From: Nocardia yamanashiensis NBRC 100130
GTDB taxonomy: Bacteria; Actinomycetota; Actinomycetes; Mycobacteriales; Mycobacteriaceae
Reading direction: 5' to 3'
Length of the DNA: 64,000 bases
Assembly (NCBI RefSeq): GCF_001613325.1
Contig: NZ_BDCD01000005.1
Location: 62,001-126,000, forward strand
The translations under genes and the position numbers were made by a program. Below are positions 43,376-53,260 of the stretch, one piece after another; the stretch's first letter is position 1, and every line of letters begins with the position of its first letter. Below the pieces are notes generated by a model. That model saw only the letters and a list, made by a program, of their open reading frames with translations, was not told the origin of the DNA and made no database searches.

Positions 43376-44110
43376 GTGACGGTGATCCTCTTGCGGCACG
43401 GCGTGTCCACGTCCAATACGGCCCACACCCTGGCCGGTCGCAGCGCGGGCGTCGATCTGACCGACCGTGGTCGTGAACAAGCCCAAGCCTTGGTGCAGCG
43501 GCTGGGTTCGCTGCCGATCGACCACATCGTGTGCTCGCCGCTGTTGCGCTGTCAGCGAACAGTCGCACCCCTGGCCGACAAGCTCGGGATCGAGGCCGAA
43601 CCCGACGAACGCCTGCTCGAGGTCGATTACGGCGAGTGGACCGGGCGCGCGCTGTCGGAACTGGTGAGCGAACCGCTGTGGAAGATCGTGCAGCGGCAGG
43701 CCTCGGCGGCGGTGTTCCCGGGTGGAGAAGGCTTGGCGCAGGTACAGTTTCGCGCCGTGGCGGCCATCCGGGAGCTGGATCGGGTGTTCGCCGAGAAACA
43801 CGGCGGTGACGTGCTGTGGGTGGCGTGCACCCACGGTGATGTGATCAAGTCGGTGCTGGCCGACGCCTTCGGTATCCACCTCGACGGCTTTCAGCGGATC
43901 GTGGTGGAACCGGCGTCGATCAGTGTCGTCCGCTACACCCCGATGGCCCCCTACGTGTGGCGGGTCAACGACACCGGCGGGGACCTGTCCACGCTGGCAG
44001 CGATTTCGCCGCGAACCGGTAGCGAATCGCGCTCGGGGCCGGTGCCCGGAGGTGAAACGGGTACCACCGGGAGTACGGATAATGGGGTAGCGGAACGCCC
44101 CGATTCATAG
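43376..44110 (+). CDS. histidine phosphatase family protein (Rv2135c-like)
   Basis: A 244-residue phosphoglycerate-mutase-like phosphatase. The nucleophile motif is LLRHGVSTSN, with the arginine cluster SPLLRCQRTV, acid region LLEVDYGEWTG and second histidine in ACTHGDVI. The last 55 residues are Gly/Ser/Thr-rich and unstructured. Substrate unknown. It begins 16 bp after uppP and is followed by DUF3090, the same order as in mycobacteria. Confidence 0.92.
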   Translation: MTVILLRHGVSTSNTAHTLAGRSAGVDLTDRGREQAQALVQRLGSLPIDHIVCSPLLRCQRTVAPLADKLGIEAEPDERLLEVDYGEWTGRALSELVSEPLWKIVQRQASAAVFPGGEGLAQVQFRAVAAIRELDRVFAEKHGGDVLWVACTHGDVIKSVLADAFGIHLDGFQRIVVEPASISVVRYTPMAPYVWRVNDTGGDLSTLAAISPRTGSESRSGPVPGGETGTTGSTDNGVAERPDS

Positions 44111-44135
44111 TGTGAGTGAGCTGTCAGGAGGTGCA

Positions 44136-44720
44136 ATGGGCCGAGCAATCCATATTTTCCGCACCCCCGATCGTTTCGTCGCCGGCACCGTCGGCGAGCC
44201 GGGTGACCGCGCCTTCTACCTGCAAGCCGTGCAGGAACCGCGCGTGGTGAGCGTGCTGCTGGAGAAGCAGCAGGTCAAGGTGCTGGCCGATCGGATGGGG
44301 TTGTTGCTGGACGAGGTGGCGCGGCGCTTCGGCACCGAGGTGCCACCCAAAGCGGCCGAGGTCGCCGACAACGCCCCGCTGGTGACCCCGATCGACGCCG
44401 AATTCCGGGTCGGCACCATGGGTTTGGGCTGGGACGCGGACGCGAACGCGGTCGTGGTGGAGTTGCTGGCGTTGACCGAGACCGAGGTCGACGAATCGGT
44501 GGTGCTCGATGACACCGAGGAGGGCCCGGACGCGGTGCGGGTGTTCCTGACCCCGATCCAGGCGCGCGAGTTCGCGTTGCGTTCGACGCGGGTGATCGCG
44601 GCCGGGCGGCCGCCGTGCCCGTTGTGCGGGGAACCGCTCTCGGCGCAGGGGCACATGTGTGTGCGCACCAACGGCTACAAGCGCGGCGACATCTTCGGCG
44701 CCACCGGCATCGAGGACTGA
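44136..44720 (+). CDS. DUF3090 family protein (Rv2134c-like)
   Basis: A 194-residue conserved actinobacterial protein of unknown function (DUF3090). Near the C-terminus CPLCGEPLSAQGHMC forms a CxxC...C metal-binding-like cluster. The ATG at 44136 is preceded by AGGAGGT at good spacing, so the upstream in-frame GTG is not used. It lies between the phosphatase and the SCO1664-like gene, which starts 3 bp after its stop. Confidence 0.92.
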   Translation: MGRAIHIFRTPDRFVAGTVGEPGDRAFYLQAVQEPRVVSVLLEKQQVKVLADRMGLLLDEVARRFGTEVPPKAAEVADNAPLVTPIDAEFRVGTMGLGWDADANAVVVELLALTETEVDESVVLDDTEEGPDAVRVFLTPIQAREFALRSTRVIAAGRPPCPLCGEPLSAQGHMCVRTNGYKRGDIFGATGIED

Positions 44721-44723
44721 GTG

Positions 44724-45500
44724 ATGAGCAGCGACCCGCTACGCACCGGCGAGCTGACGGTGATCGGGCAGGTCACCACGGCCTCGAATGTGACGCTGGT
44801 GTGCGATGTCGCCGGCAGCGAGGTGCGGGCGGTGTACAAGCCGGTGCGCGGGGAGCGGCCGCTGTGGGATTTCCCGGACGGCACCCTGGCCGGGCGGGAG
44901 GTGGCCTCGTATCTGGTGTCGGATGCGCTGGGCTGGGGCGTGATTCCCGAAACCGTGCTGCGCGAGGGCCCGCTGGGTCCGGGCATGGTGCAGCGGTGGA
45001 TCGATATCGAAGAGGATCCGGCGGTGCCGGATCTGGTGGATCTGTGCCCGGCCGGTGAGATCCCCGACGGGTATCGGGAAGTGTTGCGGGCGTTGGATCC
45101 GGCGGGGCATCCGGTGTCGCTGGTGCATGCCGATGATCCGCGGTTGCTGCGCATGGCGGTGCTGGATGTGCTGATCAACAATGCCGACCGCAAGGGCGGG
45201 CACGCGCTGCTGGGCGCGGACGGCGGCGTGTACGGGGTCGATCACGGGATCTGCCTGAACGCCGAACCGAAACTGCGGACGGTGTTGTGGGGCTGGGCCG
45301 GTGCGCCGGTGCCGCCCGAATTGCTCACCGACATCACGGTTTTGGTGAAGGCGCTGCCCGGGGAGCTGGGCGGGCGCCTGGGTGAGCACATCACCGACGC
45401 CGAGATCGAGGCCCTGGAGGCGCGCGGGCGGGCGTTGCTGGATGATCCGGTGATGCCGTTGCCGGGGTCACAGCGGCCGATCCCCTGGCCCGCGTTCTGA
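44724..45500 (+). CDS. SCO1664 family protein (Rv2133c-like)
   Basis: A 258-residue protein with a kinase-like fold related to PI3/4 kinases and HipA: VRAVYKPVRGERPLWDFPDG holds the nucleotide lysine, and LINNADRKGGHALLG with YGVDHGICL contains the catalytic and metal Asp/Asn pattern. Substrate unknown. It follows DUF3090 closely and, as in mycobacteria, lies just before the mycothiol ligase gene; the cysQ gene that sits between them in M. tuberculosis, as I recall, is absent here. Confidence 0.9.
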   Translation: MSSDPLRTGELTVIGQVTTASNVTLVCDVAGSEVRAVYKPVRGERPLWDFPDGTLAGREVASYLVSDALGWGVIPETVLREGPLGPGMVQRWIDIEEDPAVPDLVDLCPAGEIPDGYREVLRALDPAGHPVSLVHADDPRLLRMAVLDVLINNADRKGGHALLGADGGVYGVDHGICLNAEPKLRTVLWGWAGAPVPPELLTDITVLVKALPGELGGRLGEHITDAEIEALEARGRALLDDPVMPLPGSQRPIPWPAF

Positions 45501-45580
45501 CCCCCTGCCGCGGGGCAATCGGATGGTTATCGCTGTGAGCGAACAGTCCGAAAACGTTGCCAGCATCATGATTTCAACCC

Positions 45581-45608
45581 TTGACGGTATTCGTCGTTTC
45601 ACTAAAGT
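45581..45608 (+). promoter_or_regulatory. promoter candidate for mshC
   Basis: TTGACG (45581-45586), 16-bp spacer, TAAAGT (45603-45608), the best -35/-10 match in the window, inside an AT-rich patch 92 bp upstream of the mshC ATG. A 51-codon frame crosses this region (45535-45690) but its codon use and composition argue against it being a gene. Confidence 0.55.
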
Positions 45609-45699
45609 GCAGGTCGAACCCGCCACTGCGCGGTGGTGCCCGATTCGTCTGGCTGGGGGCGGGCGGGGTGCGGCGCGCCTGCGGGGTTAACCTCGATCC

Positions 45700-46938
45700 A
45701 TGCAGTCCTGGTCCGATACCGCTGTCCCGACCGTCCCCGGATCCGGACCAGCGTTGCGTCTGTTCGACACCGCCGACAAGCAGGTGCGTCCGGTCACTCC
45801 CGGCGCGACCGCCACCATGTACGTGTGCGGCATCACCCCCTACGACGCCACCCATCTCGGGCACGCGGCCACCTATCTGACCTTCGATCTGGTGAACCGG
45901 GTCTGGCGCGATGCCGGGCACGAGGTGCATTACGTGCAGAACACCACCGATGTCGACGATCCGCTGTTCGAGCGCGCCCAGCGCGACGGCATCGATTGGC
46001 GGGAGCTGGGCACGCGCGAGATCAACCTGTTCCGGGAGGACATGAGCGAACTGCGGGTGATCCCGCCGCGCGACTACATCGGGGCCATCGAATCGGTGCA
46101 GGAAGTCGTCGAACTGGTCGACAAGCTGCTGGCTTGCGGTGCGGCGTACGTGGTCGAGGACGCGCAGTTCCCCGATATCTACTTCCGCCACGATGCGACC
46201 GAGCAGTTCGGGTACGAGTCCGGATTCGACCGGGCCACCATGGAGGTGCTGTTCGCCGAACGCGGCGGCGATCCGGATCGGCCGGGCAAGCGGGATCCGA
46301 TCGATGCGCTGTTGTGGCGGGCCGAGCGTCCGGGTGAGCCGTCGTGGCCGGCGCCGTTCGGGTCGGGCCGTCCCGGCTGGCATATCGAGTGTGCGGCGAT
46401 CGCGCTCAACCGGGTCGGCACCGAGTTCGATGTGCAGGGCGGCGGCAGCGACCTGATCTACCCGCATCACGAATACTCCGCCGCGCACGCCGAAGCCTTG
46501 GTCAAGGGCCGCCGGTTCGCCCGCCATTACGTGCACGCGGGCTTGATCGGCTTGGACGGGGAGAAGATGTCCAAGTCGCGCGGCAATCTGGTGTTCGTGT
46601 CCAAGCTGCGCCGCGCCGGCACCGATCCGGCCGCCATCCGCCTGGGTTTGTTCGCCGGGCATTACCGCACCGACCGCGAATGGTCCGATGCCGTGCTCGC
46701 CGAAGCCCTTTCACGCCTGGACCGCTGGCGCTCGGCCGCCGCCCTGGCCTCGGGCCCGGCCGCCGGGGACACGATCGCCCGCCTGCGTCAGCATCTGGCC
46801 GATGATCTCGACACTCCGAAAGCCCTTGCCGCCGTGGACGCCTGGGCGCAGCAGGCACTGAACTACGGTGGCCCGGATGCCGAGGCGCCGGGGCTGGTCC
46901 GCGACGCGGTCGACGCCCTCCTGGGCATCCGCCTCTGA
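45700..46938 (+). CDS. mshC: cysteine:GlcN-Ins ligase of mycothiol synthesis
   Basis: A 412-residue enzyme that joins cysteine to glucosaminyl-inositol using ATP, the third step of mycothiol synthesis. It is related to cysteinyl-tRNA synthetase but shorter: zinc Cys in [21 protein letters not shown] (HIGH-like TLGH), the second zinc and His cluster in [19 protein letters not shown], and the KMSKS motif as [13 protein letters not shown]. It lacks the tRNA-binding tail. The end of the conserved uppP-to-mshC run. A strong terminator follows. Confidence 0.96.
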   Translation: MQSWSDTAVPTVPGSGPALRLFDTADKQVRPVTPGATATMYVCGITPYDATHLGHAATYLTFDLVNRVWRDAGHEVHYVQNTTDVDDPLFERAQRDGIDWRELGTREINLFREDMSELRVIPPRDYIGAIESVQEVVELVDKLLACGAAYVVEDAQFPDIYFRHDATEQFGYESGFDRATMEVLFAERGGDPDRPGKRDPIDALLWRAERPGEPSWPAPFGSGRPGWHIECAAIALNRVGTEFDVQGGGSDLIYPHHEYSAAHAEALVKGRRFARHYVHAGLIGLDGEKMSKSRGNLVFVSKLRRAGTDPAAIRLGLFAGHYRTDREWSDAVLAEALSRLDRWRSAAALASGPAAGDTIARLRQHLADDLDTPKALAAVDAWAQQALNYGGPDAEAPGLVRDAVDALLGIRL

Positions 46939-46960
46939 TCGACGACCCTCGAACTCCCTG

Positions 46961-46988
46961 CTGGGCCCCGGATCCGTCCGGGGCCCAG
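46961..46988. terminator. terminator after mshC
   Basis: Perfect 12-bp arms CTGGGCCCCGGA and TCCGGGGCCCAG, loop TCCG, followed by CGTTTTCG. The stretch from here to 47206 shows nothing else except the ribosome site of the next gene. Confidence 0.88.
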
Positions 46989-47206
46989 CGTTTTCGTACG
47001 GGCCGTCCGCGTCGGTCCGTTCCGTCCTCGGCATCGCCACCCGCGCGGAGCTGGCTCGCGCTGTCGCCGCCGGCGCGGCACCGTCGGCCACCGCTGATCC
47101 GGCGGATTTATAGCCGTAAGCGATTGCTACGCGGCCGAATTCATCGATCTCGGTGGCCGGTGGCCGCGTTACGGTGAGGCTCTGACCCTCGACGAGGAGG
47201 TAGACG

Positions 47207-50200
47207 GTGGACGCGGTGCCGGGATTCGAGCGATTGCGTGCGGTGTTCGAGCAGGGGCGGGCGGTGCGCAAACAGGTGCGGGCCGGCGGGCAACTGCTGG
47301 GGGCGATGCGGCGTGATCCGCGCATCGTGCGGGACGTGGTGGCCGGATTGACCGGCCGCGCATCCGAACCGGCGCCCACGGCATCGGCGAGCGCGGCGGG
47401 CGGGGCCGCCGAGGCGCATGTGCCGCCTGCCGGACTCGCCGACTACACGCGTGCCGCGCACGCCCGCCAGGACCTGGACTCGGCCGCGGATCTGGTGTCC
47501 GCGTATCTGGCGGGCCTGGACCGGATCCCGCAGTGGGTGACATTCCATGCGGGCTGGCGTGGCGATCCGCCGGGTCAGGCGGTCGGGGGCGCGCAGTTCA
47601 CGCAGGTGGCCAAGTTCATGGGTATCCCCGCCGATATCGCCTGGACGGTCGCCGCGGTGACACCGGCGGGTCTGGAATTGCACGGCACCGGCCCGCAGGG
47701 TCTGCGCCTGGGGTTGTGGATCACGGTGGTCCCCGCGGCCGCCGGTTCGGTCGTGTATCTGGATGCGGGCCTGGCCGGTCCGCCGATCGACGGCCCGCTG
47801 GGCGCGACGGTCACCCGCGGTCTGGGTGACGCATTGCGCGAATCTCTGGCAACGCTGCCCGCCGCGGTCGCGGCCGCGGCACCTCAGCTCACCGGTCCTG
47901 TCGTGGCGCGCACGCCGGTGCTGCATCACGCCTCGGGCCGCATGCTGGCACCGAACACCCCGGTCCTGGTGGGTGTCGGGCAGGTCGTCAACCGTGTCCA
48001 GGATCCCGCTTTCGTGGATCCTTCGGAGCTGGCGGTGCGTGCCCTGCGCCGCGCGGCCCTGGATGCCACGTCCCCCGTCGCCGCGGGTTCCTCACCGTCG
48101 GCTGTCGGCACCACGCCTGGCGATCGTTCTGCCGCGACGGCATCCCGCTCGGCCGGGTCGGGCGCAGGGGCGTCTCCGGATCACGCGGCCGCCACCACCG
48201 GTCCGGGCGACGACGCGCATGTCGAATCCGGTTCGCCGGGCGCGGATTCCGATGCCGGCCCGGCCGAGACGGGTGTGCTGCCCGAGCCTGCGCGGCGGCT
48301 GCTGGCGGGCGCGCAGGCGGTGTTCTCGGTGGCGCCGACGTCGTGGCAGTACCGGGATCTGGGGGCGATCGTCGCGGCCGCGGTGGGTGCGGGTGAGGTG
48401 GTGACGGTGCAGTCGAGTCCGTTCGGGGGTGACGGCGGGCAGTTGGTGATCAACGAGGCCGCGGCGGCGATCGCGGGCGGGGAGTTCGAGATCGCGCTGG
48501 TGACGGGCGCCGAGGCGGGGGCCACGCAGGCGGCGGCGCAGCGTGCGGGGATCGAATTGGCGTGGCCGGCACAGGATTCGGCGGTGGCGCCGACACGGAC
48601 GGTGGGGATCGACAAACCGGCCAACAATGCGGCGGAGACGGCGGCGGGGTTGCTGGCGCCGACGACGATGTACGCGCTGCTCGAGTCGGCGAACCGGCAT
48701 CGGCTCGGGCGCACGGTGAGTGAGCATGCGCGGGCGGTGGCGCAGTTGTGGGCGCGGTTCTCGGCGGTGGCGGCGGGCAATCGGTTCGCGTGGCAGCCGC
48801 AGGAGTTGACCGCCGAGCAGATCGGCACGGTGGGGCCGGAGAATCGGATGATCGCGGCCCCGTATCCGAAGCTCGAGTGCGCGAACCTGACGGTGGACAT
48901 GGCGTCGGGGTTGATTCTGTGCAGTGTGGCGGCGGCCGAGGCGGCGGGGATCGCGCAGGACAAGTGGGTGTTCATTCACGCGGGCGCGTCGGGCACCGAT
49001 GAGTGGTTCGTCAGCGAGCGCGCCGAATTGGCGGCTTCCCCGGCGATCGCGGCGCTGGGTGCGGCGGTGCTGGGGCATGCGGGGGTGACGATCGAGGAGG
49101 TCGCGCATGTGGATCTGTACGCGTGTTTCCCGGTGGCGGTGCAGATCGCGGCGCGGGAGCTGGGATTGGCGGCCGAGGATCCCAAGCGGTCGCTGACGGT
49201 GACGGGCGGGCTGACTTTCGGGGGCGGTCCGGGCAACAATTACGGTGGGCACGCGGTGGCGAGCCTGGTGGGGCGGTTGCGGGCCGAGCCCGGATCGTTC
49301 GGGCTGGCCACCTCGCTGGGCTGGTATCTGACCAAGCATGCGATCGGCGTGTATTCGACGGTGCCGCCGCGCACCGGGTTCGCGCATCTGCGGCCGGTGA
49401 TCGAGCATCCGCCGGCGCGCCCGGCCCGCACCGGGTACGCGGGTCCGGCGGTGGTGGAGGCGTACACGCTGCCCTATGACCGCGACGGCGTCCCGGAAGC
49501 GGTGATCTTGAGCCTGCTGACCCCGCAGGGGGCGCGAGTACTGGTGCGCGGCACCGATTCCGGGCTCCTCGCGGCCGCGACCGATCAGGACCTGCTGGGT
49601 TTGCCGGTGACCGTCGACGGGGATCAGGTGACGGTCACCGGGCAGCAGCCGGTGCCGTTGCCCGCGCCGCCGCCGGCGCCGGTGCTGGTGGAGCGCCGCG
49701 GCCACATCATGATCATCACGATCAATCGGCCGCAGGCCCGCAATGCCGTCGATCTGGCGACCGCGCTGGGCCTCGAGCGCGCCATAGACGCCTTCGACGC
49801 CGACCCGGACGCACGCATCGCGATCCTCACCGGTGCGGGCGGATATTTCAGTGCCGGAATGGATCTCAAGGCCGCCGCGCGCGGGGAGGTGCCGGTCACC
49901 GAGAAGCGCGGCATCCTCGGCATCATCTCCGTCCCGCCCCGCAAACCGCTCATCGCCGCGGTGGAGGGTCCGGCGCTGGCCGGTGGCTGTGAGCTGGCGC
50001 TGGCGGCGGATCTGATCGTGGCCGCCAGCGATTCCATCTTCGGCATTCCGGAGGTCAAGCGTGGTCTGGTCGCGATCGGCGGCGGGGTGCTGCGGTTGTC
50101 GCAGCGACTGCCGCGCGCGGTGGCGATGGAGCTGGCATTGACCGGTGACCCGATCACGGCCGAGCGTGCCGCGCAGATCGGGTTGATCAACGAGGTCGCC

Positions 50201-50434
50201 GCACCCGGTCAGGCATTGGATGCCGCGTTGGCGCTGGCGGAACGGATCGCGGTGAACGCGCCGCTGAGCGTGGATGCCAGCAAGCAGATCATCGAGCAGG
50301 CCCCGGACTGGTCGACCAGCGAAGCCTTCGCCCGCCAAGGTCAGGTGGCCGCGGCGGCGGTGTCGTCCGAGGACGCGGGCGAGGGTATGCGCGCCTTCGT
50401 GGAGAAGCGGCCGCCGGTGTGGAAGGGCCGGTGA
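47207..50434 (+). CDS. three-domain fusion: SRPBCC-like, thiolase-like, enoyl-CoA hydratase
   Basis: A 1075-residue protein with a GTG start behind GAGGAGG. Residues 1-230 resemble a polyketide-cyclase/SRPBCC domain (PQWVTFHAGWRGDPPG, GAQFTQVAKFMGIPADIAWTV). Residues about 245-790 are a thiolase-fold acetyl-CoA-acetyltransferase-like domain: TPVLVGVGQVVNRV, DLYACFPVAVQIAARELG, TGGLTFGGGPGNNYGGHAVA. A low-complexity insert (about 290-360) interrupts it, and the position of the thiolase nucleophilic Cys reads GGDGGQ, so condensation chemistry is doubtful. Residues about 820-1075 are a crotonase (GGYFSAGMDLKA, EGPALAGGCELALAADL). Probably channels acyl-CoA intermediates of lipid or sterol breakdown. 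Confidence 0.88.
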   Translation: MDAVPGFERLRAVFEQGRAVRKQVRAGGQLLGAMRRDPRIVRDVVAGLTGRASEPAPTASASAAGGAAEAHVPPAGLADYTRAAHARQDLDSAADLVSAYLAGLDRIPQWVTFHAGWRGDPPGQAVGGAQFTQVAKFMGIPADIAWTVAAVTPAGLELHGTGPQGLRLGLWITVVPAAAGSVVYLDAGLAGPPIDGPLGATVTRGLGDALRESLATLPAAVAAAAPQLTGPVVARTPVLHHASGRMLAPNTPVLVGVGQVVNRVQDPAFVDPSELAVRALRRAALDATSPVAAGSSPSAVGTTPGDRSAATASRSAGSGAGASPDHAAATTGPGDDAHVESGSPGADSDAGPAETGVLPEPARRLLAGAQAVFSVAPTSWQYRDLGAIVAAAVGAGEVVTVQSSPFGGDGGQLVINEAAAAIAGGEFEIALVTGAEAGATQAAAQRAGIELAWPAQDSAVAPTRTVGIDKPANNAAETAAGLLAPTTMYALLESANRHRLGRTVSEHARAVAQLWARFSAVAAGNRFAWQPQELTAEQIGTVGPENRMIAAPYPKLECANLTVDMASGLILCSVAAAEAAGIAQDKWVFIHAGASGTDEWFVSERAELAASPAIAALGAAVLGHAGVTIEEVAHVDLYACFPVAVQIAARELGLAAEDPKRSLTVTGGLTFGGGPGNNYGGHAVASLVGRLRAEPGSFGLATSLGWYLTKHAIGVYSTVPPRTGFAHLRPVIEHPPARPARTGYAGPAVVEAYTLPYDRDGVPEAVILSLLTPQGARVLVRGTDSGLLAAATDQDLLGLPVTVDGDQVTVTGQQPVPLPAPPPAPVLVERRGHIMIITINRPQARNAVDLATALGLERAIDAFDADPDARIAILTGAGGYFSAGMDLKAAARGEVPVTEKRGILGIISVPPRKPLIAAVEGPALAGGCELALAADLIVAASDSIFGIPEVKRGLVAIGGGVLRLSQRLPRAVAMELALTGDPITAERAAQIGLINEVAAPGQALDAALALAERIAVNAPLSVDASKQIIEQAPDWSTSEAFARQGQVAAAAVSSEDAGEGMRAFVEKRPPVWKGR

Positions 50435-50531
50435 ATCCGGTTGCAGCACAGCGTGTCCCACCTGGCGGCACCCACTGTTGATGACGGCCGGGGCGCGCAC
50501 GCATACTCCGGCACACCAGCGAGGCCCCTCG

Positions 50532-51476
50532 ATGAGTGGCGCGCTGACCGATGTGAGGACTGATGAGATGACGGCTGCGAATTCCCAGGCGCGCGTACGC
50601 ACCCTGCGACGTGACGGACTGACGCTCTCGGCCCGCCATTTCGGGCCCGCCGACGCGCCACTGGTGCTGCTGCTGCACGGTTTCCCCGATACCCCGCACA
50701 GTTTCGACGCGGTGATCCCGGCGTTGCTCGAGGCCGGATATCAGGTGCTGGCGCCGTGGTTGCGCGGCTACACCCGCGAATCGGCCGATCGGCGTGCCCG
50801 CTACGACCTGATGGCGGTCAGCGCCGATATCGCTGCCTGGCATCGCGAGCTGGGGTCCCCGCCCGCGCATCTGGTCGGCCACGATTGGGGTGCGTTCGCG
50901 GCCACGATCCTGGCCAAGCAGTCCCCGCCGCAGTGGCTTTCCCTGACCCTGCTGGCGATCCCGCCGTTCGGCGACGGCATGCCCGCGGCCGCGCTGCGGT
51001 ATCTGCCCCGGCAAACCCTGCTCTCCTCCTATATTCCGGTGATGCAGTCGGGTGCGTCCCCGCGGCTGCTCACCCGTGATCACGCGGCGTTCGTGCGGGC
51101 GTTGTGGCGGCGCTGGTCACCGGGCTGGGCGTTCACCGACACCGACTTCGCGCCCACCGCGGCGGTGTTCACCGATCCGCTGATGGCGTGGTCGGCGACC
51201 CGCTACTACCGTTCCCTGTTCACCGTGCACCGTGCCGCGACCCGCGAATTCCAGCGCCTGCTGGTGGCGCCGTGGCCCGCGCTGCCCACCCTGGCCTTGG
51301 CCGGTGCCCGTGACGGCTGCCTGTCGCCGGACCTGCAACGCGTGCTGGCCGAGCGGGCCGGGGCGACCCATGCCTCGATCGCCGGAGCCGGGCATTTCCT
51401 GCATGCCGAACGCCCCGGCGAGGTGGCCGCGCATCTGCTGCCCCACCTGCGCGCGGCATCGGTACCGGTCCGCTGA
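50532..51476 (+). CDS. alpha/beta hydrolase, epoxide-hydrolase-like
   Basis: A 314-residue (or 302 from the ATG at 50568) alpha/beta hydrolase. HGFPDTPHSFDAVIP forms the oxyanion HGxP motif, and the nucleophile elbow is GHDWGA: Asp instead of Ser, as in epoxide hydrolases and haloalkane dehalogenases. The acid lies in LAGARDGCLSP and the base in AGAGHFLHAERP. Soluble; substrate unknown. It is 97 bp after the three-domain fusion and could act on a related lipid-derived epoxide. Confidence 0.88.
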   Translation: MSGALTDVRTDEMTAANSQARVRTLRRDGLTLSARHFGPADAPLVLLLHGFPDTPHSFDAVIPALLEAGYQVLAPWLRGYTRESADRRARYDLMAVSADIAAWHRELGSPPAHLVGHDWGAFAATILAKQSPPQWLSLTLLAIPPFGDGMPAAALRYLPRQTLLSSYIPVMQSGASPRLLTRDHAAFVRALWRRWSPGWAFTDTDFAPTAAVFTDPLMAWSATRYYRSLFTVHRAATREFQRLLVAPWPALPTLALAGARDGCLSPDLQRVLAERAGATHASIAGAGHFLHAERPGEVAAHLLPHLRAASVPVR

Positions 51477-51525
51477 GGGCTGCTCCGGCGGGACGGCTGC
51501 CTGCTGATCGTCGCGGCCGCGGCGG

Positions 51526-53040
51526 TCAATGTCCGCCGTGCCCACCGTTTTCCATGCCCGCGTGATCGGCCGGCATGGTCATCGGTGTCGCCTGCTGGCC
51601 GGGGTCCAGGAGCAGGAATTGGCCCATCATGCCCGCGTCCTCGTGGTGCAGCAGGTGGCAGTGGAACATGTACGGGTAGGTGGGGTCGGCGGGGCCGGGG
51701 AAATGCATGACGAGTTCGTAGGTGCGGCCGGGTTCGGTGTAGACGGTGTCCTTGAACCCGGCCAGTTCCGGTGGCGGCGGGGCGCCGTCGATGGCGCGGA
51801 TGCGGAACCGGGTGTCGTGGACGTGGAAATTGTGCGGCCAGTCCTCGAGATTGCGCACCGCCCACACTTCGGTGGCGCCGGTGGTGATGGTCATGTCGAT
51901 ACGGTTCATGTCCATTTTCAAACCGTTGATCATGAACCATTTCAGGTCGAAGGTGCGGTCGACCGCGGCGGCGGTGAGGGCGGCCGGTGCGGCGGTGAGC
52001 GCTGCGGGCAGCGCGGGGGAACTGTGCAACCGGGTGCCCGCGCGCAGGGTGAGCACGTCGAAGGTGTCGTCGAACCCGAACCGTTCGGGCCGGTCGATCC
52101 CGGCCCGCATGGTGACCGGGAGCGCGCGCAGCACCACCGAGTCGCTCCCGCGCGCCGCGACCACGATCTCGGCGCGCTCGCCGGGACTGAGCGTGATCCG
52201 TTGCAGCGCGACCGGTTCGGTCAATAGTCCGCCGTCGGTCGCGACGAGATCGAATCGCCGGTCGTCGGAGAATCCGAGCTGGAACACCCGGCTCGAGGAT
52301 CCGTTGAGCAGCCGCAACCGCACCCGTTCGGTCCGCACCTCCAGATGCGCGCCACTGATCCCGTTCACCACCATGGTGGTCCCGAGCAACCCGAAACTGT
52401 TGCCGCGCCGCTCATCCAGCGTCCCGTCCGCGGTGAGCGTCTTGTCCTGCAGGACGACCGGAATATCGTCCACCCCGTACTCGCGCGGCAGCGGCAAGCC
52501 CTCGCTGTCCTCGTCATCGATCAGGAACAAGCCCGAAAGCCCCCGGTACACATGCTTTTCGGTATTGCCGTGCGGATGCGGGTGATACCACAGCGTCGCC
52601 GCGGGCTGTTCGATGCGCCAGCTGGGATTCCACTGCCCGCCGGGCGCGATCATCTGATGCGGTCCGCCGTCGCAGGACGCCGGTACATGCATCCCGTGCC
52701 AATGCACACTGGTCGCCTCACCGAGAGTGTTGCGCACCGCCACCGCGACGGTCTCCCCGCGCCGCGCCCGCAACGTCGGCCCCAGCATCGCCCCGTTGTA
52801 TCCCCAGGTGGGCGTGGACTTCCCGGCCACGATCTCCGAATTCCCCGCCTGCACGGTCAACGCGAACCGCCGCACCCCCGCCGCATCCACGCTCCCGTGC
52901 TCCACCGGCGGAATCGGCAACGGCCGGGTACCCCCGGAACCGTCCGCAACAGTGGATCCGGCACCCCGTGCACATCCGCCGGCAGCGAACGCGACGGGCA
53001 GGGCGGTGGCGGCGACGAGCAGTCGTCGTCTCGAGAGCAC
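51526..53040 (-). CDS. Tat-exported multicopper oxidase
   Basis: A 504-residue CueO/bilirubin-oxidase-like enzyme. The GTG start has GAGGAGAATTC upstream. The export signal is twin-arginine (SRRRLLVAATALPVAFAAGGC) with a possible lipobox, so the protein would be folded with copper first and then anchored outside. Copper ligands: HWHGMH, WYHPHPHG, HNFHVH and HCHLLHHEDAGMM, the last including the type 1 Cys-His-Met set. The tail is His/Met/Gly-rich and may bind extra copper. Roles in the family: copper(I) or phenol oxidation. It is divergent from a NarL-type kinase gene that could be its regulator. Confidence 0.94.
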   Translation of the reverse strand: MLSRRRLLVAATALPVAFAAGGCARGAGSTVADGSGGTRPLPIPPVEHGSVDAAGVRRFALTVQAGNSEIVAGKSTPTWGYNGAMLGPTLRARRGETVAVAVRNTLGEATSVHWHGMHVPASCDGGPHQMIAPGGQWNPSWRIEQPAATLWYHPHPHGNTEKHVYRGLSGLFLIDDEDSEGLPLPREYGVDDIPVVLQDKTLTADGTLDERRGNSFGLLGTTMVVNGISGAHLEVRTERVRLRLLNGSSSRVFQLGFSDDRRFDLVATDGGLLTEPVALQRITLSPGERAEIVVAARGSDSVVLRALPVTMRAGIDRPERFGFDDTFDVLTLRAGTRLHSSPALPAALTAAPAALTAAAVDRTFDLKWFMINGLKMDMNRIDMTITTGATEVWAVRNLEDWPHNFHVHDTRFRIRAIDGAPPPPELAGFKDTVYTEPGRTYELVMHFPGPADPTYPYMFHCHLLHHEDAGMMGQFLLLDPGQQATPMTMPADHAGMENGGHGGH

Positions 53041-53260
53041 GAATTCTCCTCGGGTCGGTGATCCCTCCACCCTCGCCGCCCACCCCCGCCCCCGACTCCC
53101 TCCGAGAGGCCGCATCCCAACCCGTTTTCCGGCCCCCAAGCACCTTGCGCACCCTTGCACCCTCTGCTAAAAGCTCACGTTGCCGCTGGTCGGTGCTCGC
53201 GAGGCGGTGGGTGTACGCGTCGCAGGGTGGGTGGTTTGTTGGGTTCTCTAGGGTGGATGG

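Noticed and set aside
45535..45690. 51-codon frame before mshC
   Set aside because: It covers a good promoter (TTGACG-N16-TAAAGT), has no ribosome site and unusual codons, and ends in Gly/Arg-rich noise.
48092..50602. 836-codon open frame on minus, opposite the three-domain fusion
   Set aside because: It is a shadow: composition is Arg/His/Gln-rich without domain pattern, and the plus strand encodes recognisable thiolase-like and crotonase motifs.
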